Shown one piece after another: positions 10,158 to 19,446 of a stretch of 64,000 nucleotides of DNA. Made by a program: the position numbers and the translations under genes. Source of the stretch: Dyadobacter arcticus (lineage in GTDB: Bacteria > Bacteroidota > Bacteroidia > Cytophagales > Spirosomataceae). Below the pieces are notes generated by a model. The model did not search any database and was not told the origin of the DNA. It worked only from the letters and a program-made list of their open reading frames with translations. The stretch spans positions 558,001-622,000 of the forward strand of contig NZ_JAASQJ010000002.1 of NCBI RefSeq assembly GCF_011762185.1, given 5' to 3'. The stretch's first letter is position 1. Every line of letters starts with the position of its first letter.

Positions 10158-11348
10158 TTATTTTTTAGTGCTGCGGCCAAATTTGACCCGCACAAACCGC
10201 GGGCGATAAAAGTTGGGCTGTTTTTGCAAAACGTCGAAAAACTTGAAAGTATTCACATTATAGGAAATCAGCAACTCCCCCGGCGCCGACAATGCGGGAT
10301 GCGCTTTGGCATTGTATGTGAACAAATCAGGATCATTAATGTCGGACGATGTTTTGTAAAGCACAATCCTCGGGCCAAATGGACCCACCGGTGTTGGCCC
10401 TACCTGCATACAAATATCCGGGAGAAGGCTGCCCAGCTGGTACACCAGCGCATATTTACCAGGCGACAGCATGCTCACGCTCAGCTCATTGGAAACAGAA
10501 TCACTAACAGCGGCCACCGACTTCACGTCTTTCGACCAATCCTTACCATTCCAAAATTCCCACTGGTCAAACGACGCGACCTGGGTAGGCTTCACCCTGG
10601 CTGAAACCAGCTTTTTAGATGGGCCTTTCGTTCCATACACATATAAAAAACCGTCGGCCGCTGTCTCTCCCGCCGATTCGCTATTATTAAACACCCCCGC
10701 GCCGAATGAAATATTCTCCGCTCCATTTTTGTAGTTATTGAACGGAAGGTCCCAATGTTGCTGGTCGGGATAAGGAAAATGACTTCCTGCCGGAATCCGG
10801 ATCAGCGAATTGCCCGTCTCTTTAAAAGGAAAAGCGGATTTGTCATGGGTATTGGTGATTTTATATGCAAAGATAAAGAGGTCTTTATTAGCATCCGGAT
10901 TGGCAAAACCGTCGCCCAACCAGAAATAAGTATCCTTGTCCGGCCTATTCATTTCAGGGATAAAAACCGCTTTGTCACCCGCTACGCCAAATGCTATTGC
11001 AGCAGACTCAGGCGTTTTCCCTTTCAGTACTGCGATTGAATTGTTCACAAACTTGGAGCCGGGCATCAATGTATCGCCCTTTATCTCACCAGACATGGTA
11101 TCGCTGAAAACAAAGAACACGCTATCGCTTTTTTCAGAATCCTTCCCCGAAAATGGGATTGCAAATATACCATCACCGCCAAACCAGCCCGATTTTCTAA
11201 CGAACAGATTTGACCATTCTGGCGCCGGTGCTGCCGTAAATTCCGTTTCATCAACATCCGGCAAGGCCTCTGCCTGCTTGCTGTCGGATGATTGTGTTCC
11301 GCATGAAAAAATGGCAATTGCGAAAAACAGAATGCTATATTTCATCAA
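10158..11348 (-). CDS. DUF4185/DUF5005-like lipoprotein, putative glycosidase-fold propeller
   Basis: The 396-residue protein begins with a lipoprotein signal (IAIFSC, C16). The body contains blocks resembling the five-bladed-propeller families DUF4185/DUF5005: GWFGGDGIFAIPF, FFVFSDTMSGEI, FVNNSIAVL, YFWLGDGFA, and late ALVYQLGSLLPDICMQ followed by VGPFGPRIVLYKT and LISYNVNT. Such proteins share the fold of GH43-like glycosidases and may act on or bind the glycan taken up by the locus. No catalytic residues can be assigned with certainty. It is the first gene of the minus-strand run and abuts the mannose-6-phosphate isomerase gene by 6 bp. A dyad at 11385-11400 lies just upstream. Confidence 0.7.
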   Translation of the reverse strand: MMKYSILFFAIAIFSCGTQSSDSKQAEALPDVDETEFTAAPAPEWSNLFVRKSGWFGGDGIFAIPFSGKDSEKSDSVFFVFSDTMSGEIKGDTLMPGSKFVNNSIAVLKGKTPESAAIAFGVAGDKAVFIPEMNRPDKDTYFWLGDGFANPDANKDLFIFAYKITNTHDKSAFPFKETGNSLIRIPAGSHFPYPDQQHWDLPFNNYKNGAENISFGAGVFNNSESAGETAADGFLYVYGTKGPSKKLVSARVKPTQVASFDQWEFWNGKDWSKDVKSVAAVSDSVSNELSVSMLSPGKYALVYQLGSLLPDICMQVGPTPVGPFGPRIVLYKTSSDINDPDLFTYNAKAHPALSAPGELLISYNVNTFKFFDVLQKQPNFYRPRFVRVKFGRSTKK

Positions 11349-11384
11349 GGGCTTTAATTTTTCATAAATATAAACAATATGTAT

Positions 11385-11400
11385 ATATGTATGAACATTA
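11385..11400 (-). promoter_or_regulatory. Putative second GntR operator upstream of the lipoprotein-isomerase operon
   Basis: ATATGT-N4-ACATTA at 11385-11400 matches the perfect dyad at 7354-7369 in its left arm, its 4-bp spacer and the first four bases of its right arm. It lies 37 bp upstream of the gene start at 11348. A -7-like box reading TATATTTA on the minus strand occurs at 11372-11365. The shared arms are the only evidence linking the two sites. Confidence 0.4.
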
Positions 11401-11481
11401 TGTCTAGCCCGTTTGATCAGTTTTATGAAGCTATATAATTAGGTCCGCCGACCTATCTTTACGAAAACACAAATCATTTGA

Positions 11482-11898
11482 ATGAACTTCAAAAGTAAAA
11501 AATTGGTAATCCTGATCCTCCTCGCCGCGGTAGTTGGGTTCATTATCTACGATTCCACATCACAGCCAAACGTGGGGGATCTCAAAGGCAATTTCAAGGA
11601 AGTGGCTATTTACAGAAATGAAAACAATACCGGCCCGATTGTACGGATCTATGCCGTGTCGGTAGAAGGCCAAGTCTGGGAAGAAATGCAAAAGTACGGC
11701 GACTTGATGCCCTACACAAAATATGGAAGGACTACTGTGTATTTTTTTGATGCTTCAAAAGCAGCTCCCAGCAAGTTAGCAGCAACCGAGCCACACTTTG
11801 ATGGTGCGTTTAACGCTAATTGCGTTGCTGTTTATGAGAGGGATCAGAACGGCGGGGTGACTTTTAAAAAATCCCTATCAGATAGTACAAGACATTAA
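11482..11898 (+). CDS. Hypothetical membrane-anchored protein
   Basis: I do not recognise this 138-residue protein. It has a short basic N-terminus followed by one hydrophobic segment at about residues 8-24 (LVILILLAAVVGFIIY), so it is probably anchored in the inner membrane with its body outside. The soluble part contains EVAIYRNENNTGPIVRIYAVSV and a central aromatic stretch (YGRTTVYFF); there is a single cysteine near residue 114 and no enzyme motif. It is a lone plus-strand gene between a minus-strand sugar operon and a convergent LamG gene. Its regular codon use and clear signal anchor support a real gene. Confidence 0.75.
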   Translation: MNFKSKKLVILILLAAVVGFIIYDSTSQPNVGDLKGNFKEVAIYRNENNTGPIVRIYAVSVEGQVWEEMQKYGDLMPYTKYGRTTVYFFDASKAAPSKLAATEPHFDGAFNANCVAVYERDQNGGVTFKKSLSDSTRH

Positions 11899-11952
11899 AA
11901 AGGCAACCAGCCTAAAGCCAATTGCCTCCTTTCTCCATAGTCCCCTTCCTCC

Positions 11953-14246
11953 CTATCTTTCCAAAACAACAACATGATGTGTCGCCACCTGTCGTCCCAT
12001 CACAGCAGTAAGTAAATACAAGCCGGGAGCTAATTGCGATTTGCTTCTGATCATTACCAAACCCGACGATATTCGTTGCGTTTCGATTTTCATTTTCCTT
12101 CCTGTCATATCTGTCAGGGCCAAGTCGGCGAGGTCGCCTTTGAAGTCCAGGTAAAGAACTCCTGCGTTAGCGGGATTTGGATAGACCGTCTGGCTGAAGG
12201 CGGCTTCTATGCGGACAGCCGCAACGCGGTAGATGAATTCCTTACCATCGAGATCAACCTGCCGGAGCCGGTAGTAGCTTGTTCCCTGTAAAGGTGTCTC
12301 GTCGACAAGGGCATAATCCTGGCGAGTTCTGCTATTGCCAGCAGCATCAACTTGGCCAATTTTTTCAAAAATCCTGGCATCCGCACTCCGTTCTGCAATA
12401 AAATGGCTTGCGTTCACTTCTTCAGCTGTAGACCAACTCAATTTCACGTCGCCCATTTTAACTTTCGCATTGAAGCTTAACAGACGCACCGGCAAAGGTT
12501 CGGAAGTGGAACCGAGCATGTATTCGCTGTCATCGCTTTCAATGGTGATTGTGTTGGCGACCGGATCGTTGGTGAACTCTAAACTACCTGGCGACCAGGT
12601 CGGCACCGCATTATTAGCACGTTTGTATATCTTCAAACCCGGCTCATTGTTTGCATTGACAAATGGATTTCCGCCATAATGGTAGGTTGTTGTATAAGAC
12701 GCGTCCGTCCCACCAAAGTGAAAAACCCCGAAATATCTGTTATTAGCGCCAACACCCTCTATTCCACTGATGGAATTAGGGACAGTACCGACATAATAAA
12801 TATGTACACCAGTTGGAGAACCTGTGAAGTCGGAAAGGGTGAGGCTTTCCCCCTGCGCATTGGAAATACTAAGGTCGCTTCCACCGTAACTATACGCTGA
12901 AGCATCACCGAGCGAAGCCCAGCTGGTAACCCAGGTTGGGCTGTTTTGAAGGGTACCATCCTGGTCCGATTTTAGGTCTGTCAATGTGTTGCTATTTTCC
13001 GAGTTAAAATTGTAGTAGGAAACGAGATTGTCATATATCTCGTCAGCCGGTGTGATCTTGCGGCACATTCTCTCGCGGATCTCCGCTTCACTCAGATCGG
13101 TATTCCAAATGCGCAGCTCATCCATGCTGCCATTCCAATTTCTCCCGGTCCCACCCCAGGCGCCCAGCCGGAGCGATGGCGAAACATAATTCAAAGGCTG
13201 AAGCAGTAGCGATGAACTGATGAGGATTCCATTTAAATAAACTTCAATGGAAGAAGACCGCTTCACAAGCGTAAGCTGTTGCCAAACCCCGGCTGTGAGC
13301 TGGAAGGTAGCAACCGCACCGCTGATCCCGAAGGAATACACATTGGTATTATCTGCTTCCTGCTGACAAAACCAGTTTTGAGAGTCGGTATGGTTGTTGT
13401 CGATAACGTTGGCAAACGGGGTTTGTGTTTCGCCCGGTTTCAGCCACAAGTCGACCGTAAAATTCGGGTCTGCAAAAGCGCCTCCAATATCAACAAAGTC
13501 ATCCGAGCCGTCAAACTGCAATGCGTTGCCACTTCCTCTGTAGACGATCTGAGGCGCGCTGGAAGTATATTCTTCCATCACTTCTTCCGGAGATAGGCTG
13601 ACATCAAATATCTTCACCTCGTCGATCGCGCCGGCAAAGTATCTGCCGCCATTTTGGCCGCCCACCCGAACTGTTCCCACAGGTACGTAGCTGCCAAAGC
13701 CAGCTGAGTTGGGTGTTGCTACCCCATTGATATACATTTGGGTGACGTCGTTCCTCCGGACCAGGGCAACATGATACCAGATGTCCGCCGTGCTCAGTAC
13801 GCCGCACTATTGTACCACGCCACTCCATCCGACGCCCCGGTCATTACATTCCCGGTAACTGTGCCGTTACCATTGTTGACATGAATCGAATAGCCGGTAC
13901 CATAATCCAGGACATTGTCATACCCATTTGTAACCACAGCGCCTAACTGGTTCAATGTTGATAGTTTGATCCACGCCGTCAGTGCCCAGGTTACATTATT
14001 GGTCGTAGCAACGTCTGCAGTCTCAATTACATCGTCAATTCCATCAAAATAATAAGCCGAATTTGCATTGCCGAAGCGATCTGTGGTAAGAGTTGCCTCA
14101 AACACCGTTCCATGTAAGGAGCCCTGCGCATCATTGGCATTTCCGTTAAAAGGATACCAGGCTACTGGTTCAGGGGCTAAAACCTTCACTTTTGCAAAAC
14201 ATGCAAAAGGAACAAGCATGATCATGAGAATGTAAAACTGTTTCAT
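11953..14246 (-). pseudogene. LamG-domain T9SS-sorted surface protein, frameshifted
   Basis: Two minus-strand frames together make one protein of about 765 residues. The first (14246 to 13794) has a signal peptide and the start of a LamG/concanavalin-like domain (VAWYPFNGNANDAQG). It stops at a TGA directly after WYNSAAY. The continuation is found at once in another frame (VLSTADIWYHVALVRR, then MYINGVATP) and runs to 11953. One missing G near 13800-13801 explains the break. The second piece holds the end of LamG 1, a second LamG domain (ALQFDGSDDFVDIGG to MDELRIWNTDLSEAEI) and a T9SS type A sorting domain (SQTVYPNPANAG to the end). Such proteins are exported by T9SS and bind glycans or cell surfaces. 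It may be a true pseudogene or a sequencing error. Confidence 0.85.
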
Positions 14247-14267
14247 TGTGAGTATGTTTTGGTAAAC

Positions 14268-15116
14268 TCAAAATCCATATTTCGCGAGCCACTTCGTCTT
14301 AATCTGTTCCTTCGCCGTGACATACTCCTGATCGACGCCATCTGCCGCCATGTCCAGTGGCGTACGCAGGGGACGCTTGCCTTTTTCCATATTTGTTAAT
14401 GTGAGTGCCGCATCTGCGACCGTCTGGGGATTGGCGCCGGTACGTGTCATGGCATCCTCCAATGCCTTCCCGGCCACCACCATAAAATCAGTGACCTGCT
14501 GGCCGTAGGCTTCCGCAATATCTGGACGGTCGAAAAACTGTGATTTATTAAAAAGCTCTGTCGGGTAGGCGCCGGGTTCAATCAGGACATTTTCGATCCC
14601 CTGGGTCAACAATTCAGCATAAGATCCTTCTGTGAGTGCTTCCAGAGCAAATTTTGATGCACAATACGGCACCACAAAAGGAAATGATACCAATCCATAG
14701 CCACTGGAAATATTGATAATTAACCCATCCTGCGCCTTTCGCATGGAAGGAAGAATGGCCTGGTAAAGGCGCAGGACACCATAGAAATTCACATCCATGA
14801 TCTGATGCACTTTGGCAACCGAAAATGCTTCCTGAATGCCAACACCATATATTCCTGCATTATTGATCAGCACGTCGATCCTGCCATGTTGTTCCAGCAC
14901 ATTCGCTACGGCCGTATCCACATCCGAATCGCTGGTAACATCCAACTCCAGGACTTGTACACCCGGTAATACAGCGAGTTCCATGGCGACATCTGCGTTT
15001 TTGCCTGTCATATCACGCATGGTCGCAATTACGGTGTGACCCGCCTCTGAAAAGGTATTGGTCATCAACTTACCGAAACCTGTGCTGGTTCCTGTAATAA
15101 AAATTATTTTTGACAT
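14268..15116 (-). CDS. SDR family NAD(P)-dependent oxidoreductase
   Basis: This is a classical short-chain dehydrogenase/reductase of 282 residues. Visible motifs are the cofactor-binding TGTSTGFG near the N-terminus, NNAGIYG, the catalytic serine in IINISSGYG and the YCASK active site (Tyr-x3-Lys). The ATG at 15116 is chosen because MSKIIFITG is the normal SDR start; an upstream extension to 15146 would overlap the preceding gene. The substrate is unknown. It follows the EthD gene by 26 bp on the same strand, so the two are probably co-transcribed. Confidence 0.93.
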   Translation of the reverse strand: MSKIIFITGTSTGFGKLMTNTFSEAGHTVIATMRDMTGKNADVAMELAVLPGVQVLELDVTSDSDVDTAVANVLEQHGRIDVLINNAGIYGVGIQEAFSVAKVHQIMDVNFYGVLRLYQAILPSMRKAQDGLIINISSGYGLVSFPFVVPYCASKFALEALTEGSYAELLTQGIENVLIEPGAYPTELFNKSQFFDRPDIAEAYGQQVTDFMVVAGKALEDAMTRTGANPQTVADAALTLTNMEKGKRPLRTPLDMAADGVDQEYVTAKEQIKTKWLAKYGF

Positions 15117-15142
15117 TTTGTTAACTGGTAAAGGGTTGATAA

Positions 15143-15451
15143 TCAAATACTGATTCCAAGTTGCATGACTGGCTGCACATCCGTGAAGTTGGCAATGTCT
15201 GATATGAGTTCAGGGCCATGGGTACCCAATGCATTTTGCAGGATTTCCAGAGAATCAAAGCTGAGCTTTGCGACAATGATATAAGCCGGAGGTGTGCCGG
15301 GAACCCCGCCTGCAAGGCCTTCTTCGATGTCAATTTTGTTCAAACCGAGTGGAGTAAGACGTTTCCGAACAAGTGGAATGTGTTCGTTCAGGTAATAGTC
15401 ACGGTCAAACCACATGGTCTCAGTTTTGGGATAAAGGCACGTCAAGTTCAT
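15143..15451 (-). CDS. EthD family protein
   Basis: The 102-residue protein has the dimeric alpha/beta-barrel features of the EthD family: NLTCLYPKTETMWFDRDYYLNEHIPLVRK at the start, including the family's YY-x3-HIPL pattern, and a C-terminal strand (DVQPVMQLGISI). EthD-like proteins accompany degradative oxidoreductases, but their catalytic role is often unknown. The ATG at 15451 is preferred over a TTG two codons upstream. It is the first gene of a two-gene unit with the SDR gene. Confidence 0.88.
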   Translation of the reverse strand: MNLTCLYPKTETMWFDRDYYLNEHIPLVRKRLTPLGLNKIDIEEGLAGGVPGTPPAYIIVAKLSFDSLEILQNALGTHGPELISDIANFTDVQPVMQLGISI

Positions 15452-15633
15452 GATCAATATGTTTTAATTTTTCCAAATTTAGCAGCATAAAGTTTACACT
15501 TTGAAAGCAATCCTAAAATCCCCAATTATGGTAGTATTAGGGAACGTAATGCTCGTTGCCTGTGCCGACTACCCAAATTGGGAGGTACATAACTTCTTGA
15601 TTATTAGTAAATTTATTTTTTCACCAGCGGCCA

Positions 15634-16272
15634 ATGATTCCAATCGTACTTTTTGAAGATAACAAAAGCCTCAGGCAGGCATTACTACATTATTTTGCTA
15701 AAAGTGAGTCTGTCTTTTTATCTGGCGCCTACGAAAATGCATCAGACGTGGTTGCTAAAACCCGTAAACATCAGCCGTCAGTTGTGGTAATGGATATTCA
15801 AATGCCCGGTATGTCCGGAATAGAGGCAACCCGGCTGGTGATTGCGGCAAACCCACAGGTTAAGGTGCTGATTTATACGGTCTTTGAAGATGAGCATCGT
15901 ATTTTTTCTGCGCTTTGCAGCGGGGCATCAGGTTACGTATTGAAAAATGCCGATCCGGACGATTTGTTGAGGGCCATTATTGACGTGCATCATGGAGGCG
16001 CAAACATGTCACCTGCTATTGCTGCGAAAGCGCTGAGGATGTTCCAGGACCAGTTTGTGAAAGAACAACCCAGCTATGTCGACCTCACCGGAAGGGAGCG
16101 GGAAATCCTGGAATGTATGGTCAATGGCATGAGCTATAAAATGATTGCCGGAAAATGTAATGTCAGTTTTCACACCGTGCATTACCACATTAAGCACATT
16201 TATGAAAAATTGCACGTCAATTCGGCACCTGAGGCGGTAGCCAAGGCAATTCAGCAAAAATTGGTACAATAA
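15634..16272 (+). CDS. LuxR/NarL-type response regulator
   Basis: The 212-residue protein has a receiver domain at about 1-120 with the acidic pair E8/D9, the phospho-acceptor D54 (VVVMDIQMPGMSG), a conserved threonine in LIYTVFED and the lysine in YVLKNADPDD. A LuxR/GerE helix-turn-helix follows at about 145-205 (LTGREREILECMVNGMSYKMIAGKCNVSFHTVHYHIKHIYEKL). It is a DNA-binding output protein of a two-component system. Its partner kinase begins 14 bp downstream on the same strand, so the pairing is secure. Target genes are not evident. Confidence 0.96.
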   Translation: MIPIVLFEDNKSLRQALLHYFAKSESVFLSGAYENASDVVAKTRKHQPSVVVMDIQMPGMSGIEATRLVIAANPQVKVLIYTVFEDEHRIFSALCSGASGYVLKNADPDDLLRAIIDVHHGGANMSPAIAAKALRMFQDQFVKEQPSYVDLTGREREILECMVNGMSYKMIAGKCNVSFHTVHYHIKHIYEKLHVNSAPEAVAKAIQQKLVQ

Positions 16273-16286
16273 ACCCTCCTGCCACG

Positions 16287-18197
16287 ATGATCCCTGATGA
16301 TGCAACAATCCGTAATCTGGTTTTTGGGTTATTTTTTCTTTCACAAACGGCCACATTTGCGCAGCCGAAAATCGTTGTGACAGACCCGCGAAAGCCAGTC
16401 GCCATTGCACGAGCCGTTTATTTCCTGGAAGATTTATCTCATAAGCTTAGCTACCAGGAGGTTTCTCAGTATCATCTCGATTCATTTCAGGTCAATAGTA
16501 ACCAGAAAATCGTACAGCTGGGTTTTCGGCCCGGGACCGTTTGGCTGCGCTTTGATATTAAAAACCTTTCAGGAACAGATCTTTACCTTATTTCAACATT
16601 CCGACTTTACAAGCGTCTCACCAGCTACATTATCGACGAAAATGGGAAGCTGAGCGAGGCGATGACGGGTTATGAAATCCCAAAGGCAGCTCAGCAAATC
16701 AGCACGACTATTCCGACCGTCGCATTGGGAAGGCGGCCAGTACGCGTCTTTCTCAGGATTGACACCGGTGACGGTTATGGTGACTATTTTCAAGTGGCGG
16801 ATCTGAGTTATGCATTCGAATTTAAACAGGCAACTGACCGCTGGCAAAGTCTGGCGCTGGGTGTTTTCTTTCTGGCGTTTTTGCTTTCCTTGCTCTTATT
16901 CGTCAGTTTGCGCGAACCGGTCACCGGCTGGTACACGCTCCTGCTCTTTTCCTTTCTGATATTCTATCTTAATTTTTACGATTATGTCAAAGTCTTTTCT
17001 GATCCCACTATCTGGCGGGACTATATTCCGCAACACCTTTTTTACCTGCAATGCTGGGTGATCTTTCACATGAAATTCCTGGACCTCCGCCTCCATTCCC
17101 GGCTGCTCTACCTAACCACAATGATTTTTACCGGGATATTTTGGATCGACTGGCTCTTTTATATAATCGTCACAGCTTACACAGGAGAATACTCTTCTAT
17201 TCTTTACAAAATATTGTACTGGGCCGGGATCGATTGGGGCGGGATGGTTTTAATCGTGCTGCTGCTCCTGCTGATAAGCCTGATATATGTATGGGTGAAA
17301 GATTTCAAACGGCTTCTTTTATATTCTATCGCGTTTTTGAGCAGTCTGGTGGGGATGCTGGTCAGTATGCTTGCCGTATATGGATTTAACTGGCTGCCAT
17401 TTGTTCCCTATAATAATCTTTTTGTGCTGGGTACAGTCGTGGAGATTATCATCCTTAGCTATATCCTTTGCGAACGTGCCCTGAACCATCGTCGCCTGTA
17501 TGGAAAAACGCAGCAGAAACTGATCAGCCAGCTTAGTGAAAATCTTGCCCAAAAGAACAAACTGCTCGACCTCCGCGACAACATTGCGAGCGACCTGCAT
17601 GACGAAATCGGCACGACGCTCACAAGCATTGCCATTTCGACGACGATGGTTGAGCAGCGGATCGGTGACGGGTACGAGGAGCTTGGACCTATTCTCAAAC
17701 AAATGCGAACAGATTCGCAGGAAACCATCCAGGTGATCCGTGATACCGTTTGGGCATTAAACCCGGAGAATGATGCGCCTTCACAGCTCTTCGAACGAAT
17801 GCGAAATTCAGGTTCTCAAATGATGGGAAAGCAGGACATCGAATTCAATTTTCAGAACAACCTGGGCGATCTCGAACTGCTGTCATTCACCATGGAGCAG
17901 CGACGAAACATATACTTGATCTTCAGGGAAGCCATGCATAACATAGTCAAGCATTCCCAGGCTAACCATGTGGATGTACACATATCCGTAGCATTGGGAG
18001 GTATTCATATTGACATTGCAGATAATGGAAGGGGTTTTGAGAAAACATTTATAGAATATGGCAACGGGCTAAATAATTACTATAAAAGAGCAGAAAAAGG
18101 AGGATTTACGGTGAATATTACTTCCAAACCGGGCCTGGGAACTGTACTTGAACTTATGATTCCAGGTAGAATACTGCCAAAATTGGGGAGAGCGTAA
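16287..18197 (+). CDS. Membrane sensor histidine kinase with 7TMR-DISM sensor (HisKA_3 type)
   Basis: The 636-residue kinase has a signal peptide (cleavage after ATFAQ), a periplasmic 7TMR-DISMED2 beta-sandwich at about 35-175 that resembles carbohydrate-binding folds, seven membrane segments at about 185-395, a coiled-coil linker, and a HisKA_3 dimerisation domain with the phospho-acceptor H438 in SDLHDEIGTT. The C-terminal HATPase shows the N box (NIVKHSQANHV) and G box (IADNGRGF). HisKA_3 kinases pair with LuxR-type regulators, as here. The regulator gene is 14 bp upstream. The ligand is unknown. Confidence 0.95.
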   Translation: MIPDDATIRNLVFGLFFLSQTATFAQPKIVVTDPRKPVAIARAVYFLEDLSHKLSYQEVSQYHLDSFQVNSNQKIVQLGFRPGTVWLRFDIKNLSGTDLYLISTFRLYKRLTSYIIDENGKLSEAMTGYEIPKAAQQISTTIPTVALGRRPVRVFLRIDTGDGYGDYFQVADLSYAFEFKQATDRWQSLALGVFFLAFLLSLLLFVSLREPVTGWYTLLLFSFLIFYLNFYDYVKVFSDPTIWRDYIPQHLFYLQCWVIFHMKFLDLRLHSRLLYLTTMIFTGIFWIDWLFYIIVTAYTGEYSSILYKILYWAGIDWGGMVLIVLLLLLISLIYVWVKDFKRLLLYSIAFLSSLVGMLVSMLAVYGFNWLPFVPYNNLFVLGTVVEIIILSYILCERALNHRRLYGKTQQKLISQLSENLAQKNKLLDLRDNIASDLHDEIGTTLTSIAISTTMVEQRIGDGYEELGPILKQMRTDSQETIQVIRDTVWALNPENDAPSQLFERMRNSGSQMMGKQDIEFNFQNNLGDLELLSFTMEQRRNIYLIFREAMHNIVKHSQANHVDVHISVALGGIHIDIADNGRGFEKTFIEYGNGLNNYYKRAEKGGFTVNITSKPGLGTVLELMIPGRILPKLGRA

Positions 18198-18238
18198 CTT
18201 GCACATACAGAGTAGTTTTGGGTAAAAAACGAAATGTT

Positions 18239-18895
18239 ATGAAACCCAAATCAATCCGCTACGCAGGCTGGGCTATTTTTCTTGGACTGGCCTTTTATTA
18301 CATCCATCACAATGCAATCGGTTACTTCGACCTGTCCAGCACTATCTACAGCAACGGCTTCCAGTATTTTAAAGCGTTCATTATTGGGCACATTTTCTTT
18401 GGCGTCCTCGCACTGCTAGTCGGTCCGTTTCAATTCATGCCCGCGATAAGGATCAAATATGCCTCGGTTCATCGGAAATTAGGTCTGCTTTATCTTATGA
18501 GCGTCTCGCTGGCGGGTTTGGCAGGCGGTTACCTGGCCATTTTCGATAATATCATCCGGAAAAAAGATTTTATGTTCGGAGCCGGTGCTTTGGCAATGGA
18601 CCTGGCCTGGTTCGTCACAGGCGCAATGGCATTTTGGGCCGTAAAAAAACGTGCGTATACCCAACACCGCGAATGGATGGTCCGGAATTACGTCCTGACA
18701 AGCAACTTCATCATATTCCGCCTAATCTTTTACGCCCTGCTGGATTCCAAGCATTTCGCCTTCCAATCCGACACTGGAAGTTTCACGGTCTGGGTCAGCT
18801 GGTCTGTGCCGTTGCTTGTGACCGAATTGGTTATCCAGGCGAAAAAGATTGATGGGTATGGGCGGGTTGGGGAGCGGAAGGCTGTACGGGCTTGA
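18239..18895 (+). CDS. DUF2306 family membrane protein
   Basis: The 218-residue protein has about six hydrophobic segments. The features fit DUF2306: a histidine-bearing GHIFFGVLALLVGPFQFMP in the second segment, HRKLGLLYLMSV, and YTQHREWMVRNYVLTSNFIIFRL. The conserved histidines in membrane segments suggest heme or quinone chemistry, as in cytochrome b561-like proteins, but this is inference. The ATG at 18239 is chosen over a TTG seven codons upstream. It follows the kinase gene by 41 bp and may be in the same transcript. Confidence 0.88.
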   Translation: MKPKSIRYAGWAIFLGLAFYYIHHNAIGYFDLSSTIYSNGFQYFKAFIIGHIFFGVLALLVGPFQFMPAIRIKYASVHRKLGLLYLMSVSLAGLAGGYLAIFDNIIRKKDFMFGAGALAMDLAWFVTGAMAFWAVKKRAYTQHREWMVRNYVLTSNFIIFRLIFYALLDSKHFAFQSDTGSFTVWVSWSVPLLVTELVIQAKKIDGYGRVGERKAVRA

Positions 18896-18963
18896 CGAGG
18901 TATCATTCCAAATTTTAGGGACAACATTTAAAGGATAAGCAGAAGATAGTGTTTTCTCCTTAA

Positions 18964-19018
18964 CCGTCGGCTTTAGCCGGCGGAGCGCCACCGACACAAC
19001 ATTTCGGCTTTAGCCATG
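18964..19018. repeat. Intergenic hairpin sequence with repeated CGGCTTTAGCC core
   Basis: A hairpin with 8-bp arms around TTTA and one mismatched pair lies at 18964-18983. The core CGGCTTTAGCC recurs at 19005-19015, and a related GGCGGCTGAGGCTGAAA follows further on. The stretch is non-coding, in the gap 18896-19446. It resembles short palindromic intergenic repeats; whether other copies exist in the genome cannot be seen here. Confidence 0.55.
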
Positions 19019-19112
19019 ACCTCGCAGGTGGGCGGCTGAGGCTGAAAAGTTTCAAATTCTATGCGGGGATCAATGTCGAAGATCGGGCGGAGGTGAGGAT
19101 GAAGGCAAAACA

Positions 19113-19271
19113 GCTCCGGCGGAGCTTCCTGTTTATAGAGACCCAATCAAACGAGCCTACCAGGGCCCTGTCGGGCCCTCCTGCAACTGGCAATAATCAG
19201 GAGGCCCCGACAGGGCCTTTATTGTTGGGGGGTTGCGTTTTGGCTATAAACAGGATGCCGCTCTGCGGCAT
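19113..19271. repeat. REP/BIME-like nested inverted repeat
   Basis: The structure is symmetrical. A small hairpin GCTCC-GGC-GGAGC (19113-19125) is followed by CCTGTTTATAG (19128-19138). A central hairpin has 20-nt arms (19164-19183 and 19198-19217) with one mismatch. Then CTATAAACAGG (19244-19254) repeats the first head in inverse orientation and is followed by ATGCCGC-TCT-GCGGCAT (19255-19271). Two head-plus-hairpin units in opposite orientation are the layout of REP pairs (BIMEs) mobilised by REP-associated tyrosine transposases. No such transposase is in the window. Confidence 0.7.
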
Positions 19272-19446
19272 TTAATGACCTGATTACTTGGTGGAGGACA
19301 AATGGCCGGTAGCGGAATTAAAAGGGCTGGGTGTTGCGTCAAGTAAAAGCTCATTTCGGCGATAATTTTCTACTTTTGAATGCAGACCTTTTGGCAATGC
19401 ACGCAACCAAAATAAACTTAGAAAAGCCAAAACCCTCCACACACCC

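Noticed and set aside
18896..19446. CRISPR array in the repeat-rich gap
   Set aside because: The repeats are nested inverted hairpins, not evenly spaced direct repeats, and there are no cas genes.
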